Shown: positions 12,801 through 21,300 of the stretch, in pieces
Numbering within the stretch: the first letter of the stretch is position 1
Layout: each line of letters starts with the position of its first letter
NCBI RefSeq assembly: GCF_001949145.1
Contig: NW_019091598.1
Location: 352,606-407,215, forward strand
Reading direction: 5' to 3'
Length of the DNA: 54,610 nucleotides
Source of the DNA: Acanthaster planci
Lineage: Eukaryota; Echinodermata; Asteroidea; Valvatida; Acanthasteridae
The notes under the pieces: generated by a model
What the model saw: the letters and a program-made list of their open reading frames with translations, nothing else
What the model was told of the DNA's origin: nothing
Database searches by the model: none
Position numbers and translations under genes: made by a program

Positions 12801-13547
12801 AATTAGAAAATTTGTTCTGAACTTACAAAATCATATGATAGATTTAACAAGGACACAAAAAATGGACCCCTTATTTCTGGAATTACCCTGCTACAATACA
12901 TCTGTTACAATCAGCAATGAAATCCTCCCATACAGCCTCAATCCTCTGAAATCTTCAAAACTGCCCAGAGGATTTTGGAAGATTGAGAATGGTTAGGGTC
13001 TATTTCTAACAGAACATTACAATGAATCTTTCAATTGTGAGGGCGGTCCTGCCTTTAATAATTAGCTAGTTAGGTATTTTAATAGTATACATGTGTATGC
13101 CCAAAATGAAGCATATCCAAAGGTCAATTAGAAACAGCAATACACTATGCATGAGATCTGTCCTATCCGTATGGCAATATCCATGCTGATTTGTATGCTT
13201 TTGGATGACCTGTCATTGTGTCGTCTTTCCTTTTTTCCCATACAGTGGACCCAGCAGACAACAAGCCCTCTGAGGCCTCTATGTTCTTCATGAACCCCCA
13301 GCCTTCCCTCAAGTCTTACCGGCTAGAAGGTCATGTACTGGCCTCTAGCCAACAGCGCAACATCCTGACCTGTATGCAGCAGTGCTTGGCCAACCCTGAC
13401 TGTGCCTCCTTTAACTTCCGCACCAAGCGAGGAAATAATGGCCATGTGTGCCAGCTGAACGACGCCATCTACGAAGAGGTCCAGTCTGATTTCAAATACA
13501 AGGTTGACTACTTGTATTTCCAGAGGGATTCTTACAGAGAGCATTAG
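612..13547 (+). CDS. Multi-domain secreted lectin (SUEL/fucolectin-like/PAN), 5'-partial, 12 exons
   Basis: Twelve exons (612-809, 994-1200, 2130-2333, 3705-4055, 4974-5132, 5462-5614, 6767-6888, 8027-8152, 10480-10561, 11232-11354, 11721-11924, 13246-13547) join in frame to 742 residues and a TAG stop. Domains in order: C-terminal half of a SUEL/Gal_Lectin domain (1-63), fucolectin/F5-8C-like domain (67-202), SUEL (203-316), degenerate SUEL (320-421), SUEL (424-532), SUEL (534-640), PAN/apple (about 655-735). SUEL domains of this family bind rhamnose or galactose and carry the DPCxG...KYLEVxYxC ending seen here. Many cysteines and no membrane segment point to an extracellular carbohydrate-binding role, perhaps in immunity or egg coat; that is inference. 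The start codon and signal peptide lie before the window. The gene runs convergently towards C2CD5. I recognise the domains, not a named orthologue. Confidence 0.9.
994..1200 (+). CDS. Lectin exon B: first half of fucolectin-like domain
   Basis: It lies between the AG at 992-993 and the donor GTAAGT at 1201, phase 1 to phase 1. The start GNMAQ, the AIDG motif and PWWLLDLG match the beginning of the fucolectin/tachylectin-4/pentraxin-1 domain. The usual CxHT motif after the AIDG region is not seen. A second possible donor (GTAACA at about 1189) would shorten it slightly. Confidence 0.85.
1423..1495. repeat. 37-bp direct duplication in a lectin intron
   Basis: CTATTGTTTGGATAGTCAAT and the bases after it occur twice in a row, the second time with GTTTGTATAG. 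It is AT-rich and lies in the intron between exons B and C. The rest of this intron (to 2129) shows nothing else. Confidence 0.8.
2130..2333 (+). CDS. Lectin exon C: second half of fucolectin-like domain
   Basis: The acceptor is the AG at 2128-2129 and the donor GTAAGT at 2334, phase 1 to phase 1. It continues exon B with LAGAQVRIGNSP, GQYVSIEVP and LKLCEVNIMY, the characteristic C-terminal strands of the fucolectin domain. Confidence 0.9.
2334..3704. other. Lectin intron C/D, nothing recognisable
   Basis: AT-rich DNA with short random open frames only. The other introns up to 6766 (4056-4973, 5133-5461, 5615-6200) are also empty apart from homopolymer runs. Confidence 0.6.
3705..4055 (+). 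CDS. Lectin exon D: complete SUEL domain
   Basis: A whole Gal_Lectin domain on one exon: CDGQKLQLSC, ISDAFYGR, TILDIVKSKC and the ending DPCAGEFKYLEVTFQC. The acceptor is at 3703-3704. I chose donor GTACGC (4056) over GTGGCT (4049) because only it leaves phase 1, matching exon E. Confidence 0.9.
4974..5132 (+). CDS. Lectin exon E: first half of degenerate SUEL domain
   Basis: Preceded by a pyrimidine-rich CCTGTCCAG acceptor and followed by GTATGT. Phase 1 at both ends. It carries the IEIGC start and VNSAYIKAS in place of the usual IxxAxYGR, so the fold is probably kept but the sugar site is altered. Confidence 0.8.
5462..5614 (+). CDS. Lectin exon F: second half of degenerate SUEL domain
   Basis: Acceptor CATAG at 5461 and donor GTAAGA at 5615, phase 1 to phase 1. 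The cysteines and the ending HLEVTFTC are retained, but the DPCxG motif is replaced by NTFCQAM. This is a divergent lectin repeat. Confidence 0.82.
6203..6660. mobile_element. hAT-like non-autonomous element, copy 1
   Basis: About 350 bases of this stretch are clearly related to 44675-45050, in the same orientation. The left end reads TAGGGCTGAGTC, and the edges are rich in ATTCGAATATTC-type inverted motifs, a style seen in hAT-family MITEs. No transposase frame is present. The family call is tentative; the repeat pair itself is clear. Confidence 0.5.
6767..6888 (+). CDS. Lectin exon G: SUEL domain, part 1
   Basis: Acceptor AATCCAG at 6766 and donor GTAAAT at 6889. It enters in phase 1 and leaves in phase 0. 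It encodes CPDGKYIKIKDAFYGR, the N-terminal part of a Gal_Lectin domain that continues on exons H and I. Confidence 0.88.
6985..7095. repeat. Degenerate CAGCTCAGCTCA/CAGGTCAGCATCAG array
   Basis: Overlapping copies of 5- to 11-bp units built on CAGCTCA and CAGGTCAGC. It follows exon G of the lectin gene inside its intron. The remaining intron to 8026 holds no gene. Confidence 0.6.
8027..8152 (+). CDS. Lectin exon H: SUEL domain, part 2
   Basis: Acceptor GTCCACAG at 8026 and donor GTAAGT at 8153, phase 0 at both ends (42 codons). It contains SCRSTDTLDIVNAYCQ and SCSLP, the central helix and cysteines of the domain. Confidence 0.87.
9559..9681. repeat. Two tandem copies of a 61-bp unit
   Basis: Each unit carries CCTTAA, TCTTTC, AAATACATGCA and AGAACAAAATTT in the same order. 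It lies in the 2.3-kb lectin intron H/I (8153-10479), which otherwise shows only a TA run near 10048 and short random frames. Confidence 0.7.
10480..10561 (+). CDS. Lectin exon I: SUEL domain, part 3
   Basis: A short exon ending at donor GTTAGT (10562), phase 0 to phase 1. It supplies SSDPCSSIKSKYLEVTYSC, the closing signature of the domain opened on exons G and H. The acceptor at 10478-10479 has a weak pyrimidine tract, so its 5' edge is less sure. It lies 2.3 kb after exon H. Confidence 0.8.
11232..11354 (+). CDS. Lectin exon J: SUEL domain, first half
   Basis: Acceptor CCTTACAG at 11231 and donor GTAAGG at 11355, phase 1 to phase 1. It encodes LTLYSCEDHADLFLECPE and HIRIIAADLGR, the start of a fifth SUEL-type domain; AADLGR stands where AxYGR is usual. 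Confidence 0.86.
11721..11924 (+). CDS. Lectin exon K: SUEL domain, second half
   Basis: Acceptor ATCACAG at 11720 and donor GTGAGT at 11925, phase 1 to phase 1. It contains EVLDAVRSVC, two NxT/S sequons in NCTVSNYWANYT, and EPCFGIYKYLQVTYRC, a variant of the DPCxG...KYLEV ending. Confidence 0.9.
12135..12300 (-). mobile_element. tRNA-derived SINE fragment
   Basis: Read on the - strand, TGGTTGAGAGCATTGG resembles a Pol III A box region and GGGATCAAATCC a B box, about 30 bases apart, followed by a body with GAGCAAGGCACTCTTC. It lies in lectin intron K/L. Related pieces occur at 35530 and 30840. Confidence 0.5.
12356..12985. repeat. Scattered CCTCAATCCTYCAAAATCCTCC motif copies
   Basis: The motif occurs near 12356, 12403, 12461 and 12936, the last followed by a reversed partner (GAGGATTTTGGAAGATTGAG), and a related inverted pair is at 44220-44260. 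It may be the end of an unnamed repeat. Confidence 0.4.
13246..13547 (+). CDS. Lectin exon L: PAN/apple domain and stop
   Basis: The last exon, with acceptor CCATACAG at 13245, entered in phase 1 and ending in TAG at 13545-13547. LTCMQQCLANPDCASFNF followed by VCQLND is the cysteine pattern of a PAN/apple domain, a protein- or carbohydrate-binding module. There is no GPI or transmembrane tail. Confidence 0.92.
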
Positions 13548-14484
13548 CAACTCTAGCAGAGTTGTCTGAACTCTCTTTCCCTCAAGATTCAGCAGCACAA
13601 CTGGGTCCAATTTTGAAGGAGACACGTGGGGAGACGCTCAATTTCTGAAGGAGGCCATCAACAGTGTTGTATTCAAGTCCATCACAAGTCCCTGCAAGTC
13701 CATCACGTCATTCCATTTCAAGCCAATTCATGAGCTATTCAAATGAACTGTGACAAAAGCATTCCTTTGTCATTGTTCACCCTGGTACTTATGGGACTTG
13801 TGACTGGACTTGTGAAGGGACTAGTGAAGGACTTGTGATGGACTCGAATGCAACACTGGTCATCGAAGCATTCTTTCATGGTATTCCTGAAAGTTTTTTT
13901 CTCCAAATTATGTAAATGCTGATCATGGGGTGCAAGGGGCCACAAATCTTAAGCCTTAAGGTGTGATTTTTCAGTTTCAAAAAATATTGGCACTACATTT
14001 TTTTTCAAAGAGCTTTACGAATCGCAGCCTCTGTGTACAGAATAATCATCTGCTTCAATCCCAGTCATCCATTTTTTTTTCCTTCTAATTCTTGAACACG
14101 GAGCCCTTTCACTATTAAGATTACTCCCTTCTTATGCGTCACAGCTGCCTGTGAAAAAAGTGCATTTGGCACAATGTCAACAACTTCTTTAATATTTCTG
14201 TGATTCACTTTGATGCAGTTTTTTCAGGGATTTTCTGTCACTACAGGAATTTAGGGGAAAAACTAGTCATTGTAGTTTGGAATCCTCAGAAAGTGTCCTT
14301 TCTTTGACCGTGCTTTGTAAAGCTTGATGACTTTCTTTACAACAAATGGTCACCTTCCCTAGTAGTTTTTCTGATGTCGTTACAGAATGATAGTAACTGT
14401 TTAGCATCTCACAGTGTAATTGATATTCAGGGGGTGTTGCTGTTGAAGACATACTTGTGATAATTTGCAGTGTTTTATAACTTA

Positions 14485-14490
14485 AATAAA
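14485..14490 (+). terminator. Candidate poly(A) signal of the lectin gene
   Basis: AATAAA lies 0.94 kb after the lectin stop. An ATTAAA follows at 14555. Either could end the 3' UTR; transcript data are needed to choose. Confidence 0.35.
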
Positions 14491-16861
14491 CAGCATGTAG
14501 AGGGATTTGTGACATGTACCTTGAGTACACAGCATGTTGTTAGCCAGTTTGATGATTAAATACTGAAGAATCATGGAGAAAATCAAGGCTAATGTTTTGT
14601 GTTCCATTATTAAACTTTTGTCCTATGCAGTTTTTAACTGTTGAATTGAAGGTTCAAAACCAGCCATACGAGAGCAAGCCTTGATACATGTATTACCAAA
14701 TTAGACGTTCGGCGTACACTGTCGACAAGTCAGTGAAGAATTAAGTTTCATATAATATGTGTTTGAGAAAACATTTCAAACCATACTAACATGTGTAGTG
14801 GAACATCTTGAGTTTCAGAGTGTCCTATCGTGCAGTAATCAGATTGATGCACCTCATTGGGTTAAGAAAACTGGCCGGTGCTCATCAGATGAATTGGAGG
14901 CAGATGAAATGGCTTGTTTTTGGAACCAAGTTCTGATGACTTTCTTGTCAATATTGGTTTGTAGGTGCAGTTGCTTGATGGCATTTTTGCATTTACAGAA
15001 GCTGCTTAAATAGTATGGTTTCCATTGTCTTAAATTCACTTCAATCTAGTTGAAATTTAAATGGGTCATTAAATAAGGAAGCCAACCAGAGCTCTGCCCC
15101 CCCCCCAAAAACAGGAATTTCTAGATCTACTCATTTTGCAGAAATCGATGTTACAAGATGCTGCTAAAATGGACAAGTCAAGCCGGTAAATGTCAACGTG
15201 TTCGTGATGGCGCTGCCACCAGCATAAAAAAATATTCACTGACTTTAATATAACAGATAAGAAATGACTCATTGTATCTCATAACCTAAATTCATGCGGC
15301 AAAAGCTGAACCTCATACAGCGTAAGCTGAACCTGCAAAGACTAGACATCGTAATATGCCAATACCACACCATCCCCCATATTTGCATTCAATGACCATG
15401 AGAGTTGTCCAATCTACATGTAGCAACACCTTCACACAGTATGCCATCTCAGAAATGACTCTCAAGTACCAAGTGGTAGCCAAATCAGAAGGCAGCACAT
15501 GCTAGGGTATATTATGTGACCTTTTCGATACTGTACTCGCCCTCTGTGGAGCACGAATCAGCCTCCATCAGGAGCTTTGAGTGAATACTACTGTCAGTCA
15601 CAGTGTCTCAGGTTTTACAACCCACAAATTACAAGCAATGATTGCCACAGACAGCAAACACAATCGGCTCCACTTGCAAAGGCATGTCGCAATATCAACA
15701 CTGGAATGAAATCGTCAAGTTTTTAGCTACAGTGAGACTGAATCTGGGCAGTGTAGTGCATAGAGTGCATGTATCCTGATCTCGTGTCGGGGAGGGGGTT
15801 GAGCATGTTTTTAAAACTGTCTAACTTTGTTCACCTGTAAAACAATCCCTCTGCTAAAAGTAGCAGAAAAGAAAGATGGTAGTATCGTTTCTAGAATGCT
15901 AGTGCTTCCAATTCCTAAAAAACCAAAATAACAACCTGTCTTCACCGTGGGGAAAATTTCCCTGAGGAGACTGGTAACATCGTGAGTAGTGGAATGCCCT
16001 CTAGCAGTAGGTTGAAAATATCCAGAAGTTATTGAAAGCACCAGGATTTCACAAACAATTAGGCGAGGGAAATCAAGATTCTTTTACGGATGAAAAAATT
16101 TGAGCAGTCGTTTTTTCGAAAAAATTCCATTTTACCACTTTTACTATGATCGTGGACAAAACAGTCCTAAACCAATGACACTACACTAACCAAGATATGG
16201 TATAGCTATCAGAAACCTATTCCTTCAATTCCAATGTACCGGACATACAAAACTCAACAGTATTTCTCATTTCTGCAAGTACACATTGAAGTACACAACA
16301 GAACAAGTCTTATTTCCATGTAAGAAGCTTATCGATATTACAATACTTGGTCCATATAATAAATCTGTATTCATGGTATTAGACATTCTTTTATCTCACA
16401 TACTTACACTTCAGAATACATACACTGCTTACGAATGTCACATGAATGTTGTAGGTTACAAATTTAAGCGATGTTAACTTGGTGATGGAATATACATATC
16501 TTTGAAAATACAGTCCAAGTTGGTATAATTTAGATCTATGTTGGATGTCATTTCTCATCCTGGCCTAAAGCATTTCTCTACTGAAAGATTTCAACTCGAT
16601 CGTTTGGTCTTCATCTGCCCGGTGACCAGGATTTCCTGATCCAAGATCAAAATTTACTGAGACCAAAATTCCAAATGAAGTGGCCGTACATGTCTTGGTA
16701 AGAGCCAAAAAAAAATAATAAGTTCACAGTGTCTACACATTTCACATGCTGGACGGCCCCCTCCCGTCTTCAGCAGATAAGTCATGATTTGGGGGGGGAG
16801 GTAAAAGTACAAATACTTGTCTCTGGGGGTGGGTCTTGAAATTTGGTGAAAGGTTTGTGAG

Positions 16862-16867
16862 TTTATT
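16862..16867 (-). terminator. C2CD5: Distant candidate poly(A) signal of C2CD5
   Basis: The first AATAAA on the - strand after the stop, 1.3 kb downstream. Nearer variants exist but none is canonical, so the real site is not settled. Confidence 0.2.
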
Positions 16868-18034
16868 GCTCATCACTCCAACTGGCTGTACAAAGTACTC
16901 ATGTCTGCACTCAATTTATCATTCTCAACAGAAAAGGTTACTGTTGGATAGTTGTAGCCATTTTATCAGCACTGACGTGAACATTTATCCACACGTACTT
17001 GTCCTAGCTGACCTTGCAAGAAAGCCATCAAGCATAGGTTTGTTGATGATGGTTAGACTTCTGTAATTAATTATTCAAATCCATTCTATCAAGGTTGTAC
17101 AACTGTGCATAGTATTCACCTGTGGTGACAGGTTAAGGGACCACAGGGCTGTGCATTTTCATAGACACCACCTGTGGCAGAAGATATTACAAACCAGCCA
17201 GGAGTTGGTCATCACTCATTGAAGGTTTGCACTGAGCCTGTGCCACTGCAGGCTCATTGTGCACTCTGATCTACAATGTCATCCAACCAATCACAGCATA
17301 CTCACTCTGCCCATGAAAGAGTATTCAGCAAGTAAATATCAGGTGAAACTTCCAGTTCAAATTTGGTGCAAAAGCAAATTGGAATTTGTGTAATACAGCA
17401 TATCCTTACATTGTGATTTGCAAAAGTCAGCTCATAAGGACATTTCCAAATTTTGCCACATATGCCTCCTTATCATATCGGCATTCTACTCTCTTTTGCA
17501 TCAACTATGAACTGACCTTTACTCTTTTCAAACACCTGATGCTAAAAATACTAATACATACCGGTATGTATTTACAAATCCACAAAGCTCGTCAAATTTT
17601 GGCAGTATTGACATTAAATGCAAGCACTGAATCAATCTTACAGATGAATATATATATTTCAACACAGACATTTTGTGACAGCAAATGTGAATGTTTACAT
17701 AGAGTATGCACACAGCATGAACACAAGAGCATTAGTTACCAGACACCATGCTGCCACTCAATATGACGTGATAATTAATTATGCTGTCTTTAAATTCCAA
17801 ATAGACCCCCAATTCTCAAATACTCCCTCATAAGAGAGAATCTTGGCGGACACTTAAAAAGGGAGGGTTCACTTATATAAAAGTGTTTGGGAAATGAATG
17901 GTTTGTATTCTGTGCTGATACAAATGCACACAGTGTGTCTACCCCAAAGTCATCCCCACAAGGATGTAGCACACATCCAACTTGGACCACGGGATACAGG
18001 GCATTCCCACTGGCCCATGTGATTGTACATACAT

Positions 18035-18305
18035 GCTGGCTGCGTGAAGTCGGGAGTTGACTAGGGCATGGTGGACCACCATTGAATGCTGATCACACTT
18101 TGGGTTCCACTATTTGAGGTAGGGTTTCTGCGCTTGGATCCCGCTGAACTGCTGGCTGCGTGAAGTCGGGAGTTGACTAGGGCAAGGTGGACCAACATTG
18201 AATGCTGATCACACTTTGGGTTCCACTATTTGAGCTGGGGTTTCTGCGCTTGAATCCCGACTGAACTGCTGGCTGTGTGAAGTTGGGGGTTGACTTGGGT
18301 AAGGT
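18035..18305 (-). repeat. C2CD5: Tandem duplication of the 3' end of C2CD5 exon 29
   Basis: Units start at 18035 (116 bp), 18151 (117 bp) and 18268 (partial, inside the coding exon). Each contains the DNA that encodes the Ser/Gln-rich tail, its stop codon and the following bases. Only the unit nearest the exon is translated; the others lie in the 3' UTR and have drifted by a few percent. Confidence 0.9.
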
Positions 18306-18379
18306 GAGTCCATGCTTGAAGTTGCACCATCATACACGACATGAACTGCATCACCACTAACGTTGATCAAACACTGGCA
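18209..18379 (-). CDS. C2CD5: C2CD5 exon 29: last exon with stop
   Basis: Fifty-six codons and TGA. CQCLINVSGDAV is the conserved core, followed by a Ser/Gln-rich tail (SQPPTSHSQQF). The tail-coding DNA is repeated in tandem downstream (18035-18305). Confidence 0.96.
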   Translation of the reverse strand, partial: CQCLINVSGDAVHVVYDGATSSMDSPYPSQPPTSHSQQFSRDSSAETPAQIVEPKV

Positions 18380-21300
18380 CTGAGAAGGCAAACGGGAAGG
18401 CAAAATAAAATGCTTAACCAATCTTGTACTTGCAAATAGGCAAATACTAGTCACAGGTACAGTGGAATGTCGCTATACCGAACATTCGGCTGTACCGAAC
18501 ATCGTCCATGGCTCCCAATATTTTGTGCACAAAACCTACCGAACATTATGCGGTTGCTGTTTGTAATTCCCAAACGTCAACATGATAAAACAGTTGGTGT
18601 TTTTTTACGTTGGAGAGTGACAAGTGGCCATTATTTCCCCAAGGATTAGAAGGGAAAGCCACTAGTTATTGAAGAGATAATTGTAATTAGCTAGCTGAGA
18701 AACTGGAAATGTACTAACATGAGTCATTGGTTGGCACTTATTAAAAATCGTCTTCCAGTAACGGCCAGGGCACCTTAACCACTTCCATCTGGACACGTAT
18801 GCTTTATATGCGCGGCCAGGGTCTCCAAACTGCGACAAAGGGAACAGGGCCTTGTAACAAAAGACCGTTCTCAGAACAAAAGACCAGGCTGCTGGGAATT
18901 ACCTAAATTTTTCACTCTCAAAAGTGGAGATAATCCAGGCTTTTTTTTTAAACAGTATACCATGGTTTGGGGCATTTAGAGTGAGCTGCATGCTAATCTG
19001 GCCCCTATTGAAAAGAGGTCAGCATCGCACTGAGCCAGGTTCGTGAACAAAAGACAGTTATATAACAGCGCACAATCTGGGCTCTTTTTACAAGGCTGCA
19101 GGCTTGACTGAAATACTCAGGCGTCAATAGATTTTGTCTGTCAGGCTAGACTGGACACCAGACAGTCCTTCACGTGTTTGTAAGTGTCCAGTAAATGAAG
19201 ATAGGAATTTTTAAAGAATTTTGCGAACAGAAAAAAATGATGAATATCGCGGCCCAGCATCATCAACATTGATAACTGCCCCGGCAGGAAGTGGTTAAGT
19301 GTGAGTGCAACGGCAAAACATCAGGAAAACAGCGAAGCATAGTATCGCAAGAGGGTGCACTACTGTTAGACAAGAGAGGGCGCTATTTAACATGGCAATG
19401 AAATGTTCAGCAGTTAATTTCGCTATACCGAATGTCCCAGTACCAAACAGTTAGCGTGGCCCCATCGTGTTTGTTATAGTGGCGTTCCACCGTACATGTA
19501 ATGAACATCTGGACTGGTTCATTTTCCCTTTTTTTCATATAAACCAAATGAGCAACTGACCGCAGGTTGCAAGTGAAAATCCTGCTCTGATCATAGCTCA
19601 GTCCTACTTTCCTCTCTGTACAGAAAGTTTACTCTACTAAACCAAATAAGATGATTATACAAAGGTTCATAAGGTCAAATACATCAATTTTTCATCTAAG
19701 TTATCATTCACAGAACACCAGTCACTAAGTTCAGAAGATCACAAAATGAAACTTCACTGTATGAGAGTATACATTGACTGTCAGAACTGATAAGTTAATG
19801 TTCATCAACATCAAAAATGTCAATGCACTAGCTGATTCTAGTATGTAATAAGCTTATGTAGTATTGCAACAATACCAGGCCATTCAAGCAAAAAACATTG
19901 TGCCAGATTGAACATGTTCAGTGTGAGTGAGTCAGCATATGGCCACGCTGCCTGGGATAATCTCTCACGATTCTTAATCATCTCAGCTGACCAAAGGAAC
20001 CCTTGATTTTGTCTACCCACTGTTGGAGCACCCATTTGGCTCACAGCAGCAGCAAAATTGATTTCACCTGGTGATTTCTGTCTTCCAACAGGCAATCCAC
20101 TAAGTTGTATGCCACCAGGGCATTGCCTCCAAGGGATGCAACATGGGACCGGATGATGGCGTTGACCTCTGAGATGAAGTTATACATGAAGCCACTCACA
20201 CCTCCAGACTGTAAACCCAAACAGGCAAACGCTTCTTGAGGTCAGGTTCAATGGGCAACTTTTGAGACGCTCAGTGGCAGCAAACATACTGGCTATTGTT
20301 TGCATCACACTTGAGCTACTCTGTGCATGCTCAGAATGACACAAACAATAACGGACTGATCACATGGGTCGGTATGTTTGCAATCAGTGTCTCAGACTTC
20401 TCCCACTGGGAGTTACAATAGATAATTCATGTCATCCTTACTGCACAGTTGATATCCTGGCATTTACTGCCAATGAAATTCATAGTTCTCAAACCGTAAT
20501 AACGCAGACCTTGACATAAACAATTTTACTGACTTCCACTCAGGCCCAAATGAAGTGCTCCCTGGGCCAAATGCACCGCAAACAATTCACTGTGTTTCAA
20601 TTCACTGTGTAAACACAATGGATGAGTCAGCAAGAAATATAAGTTAAGACATATTTTAGGCAAATGTGTTTGTTGTACAAACCAAGATTCATCAATCACT
20701 TTCTTTGTGTTTTGACCTTGAATTGACAAAAGCCAAATGCAAAGAACATGTTGTCAGTTGTTCATCTCTACAGTTTAAGGACCAACTAGAAGTAACACTG
20801 CGGCAAGACATACATGTACACGAAGCATTGATAAAGACTACAAAAAGTTTGTTGAATTTGAATGAGAACTAAAACAGGTTAAACACACTTGCTGGTTGTT
20901 TATACTGGTTGGCTAAAACAGGGTCCAGTGGGGTTCAACAATATAGACTAGTCCATTAAATAGTGCAAACTGGACTCAGGTCAGGACATTACAGTCATGT
21001 CATTTCTGTAAATACAGTACCCCCTGAGGGCACCATACTCAAAACTTTTGACTGGTTACAGTGGCCTCAACTATAAGACCCTGGAAGTTCGCTAATTTGA
21101 TATATTTGACAAGGATGTGTTAATTCAAACACACATTGGCCAGCGTGATTCAGTCACATAGTGCATGCCTATGTACCCCTCAACCCTGTGAGTGACCAGA
21201 AGAGGGTCCCCTATCTTCCCATGACCTTCAGCCTCAAAAATAGATCTGAAGTGTAAAACAGTACACTATATCTATGCTCACTGTGTACCGAGGCCAAGCT

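Larger units (their letters stand above)
13548..18034. other. Intergenic region between convergent genes
   Basis: Holds the 3' UTRs of both genes and no supported coding frame. The bases after the lectin stop contain repeated CATCACAAGTCC-type words (13675-13850). Poly-C and poly-G runs occur at 15098 and 16790. Confidence 0.6.

Noticed and set aside
13323-13625. 100-codon - strand frame opposite the PAN exon
   Set aside because: Antisense shadow of the last lectin exon.
19838-20095. 85-codon - strand frame at C2CD5 exon 28
   Set aside because: It starts in another frame and reads past the exon donor into the intron; the real exon is 20068-20208.
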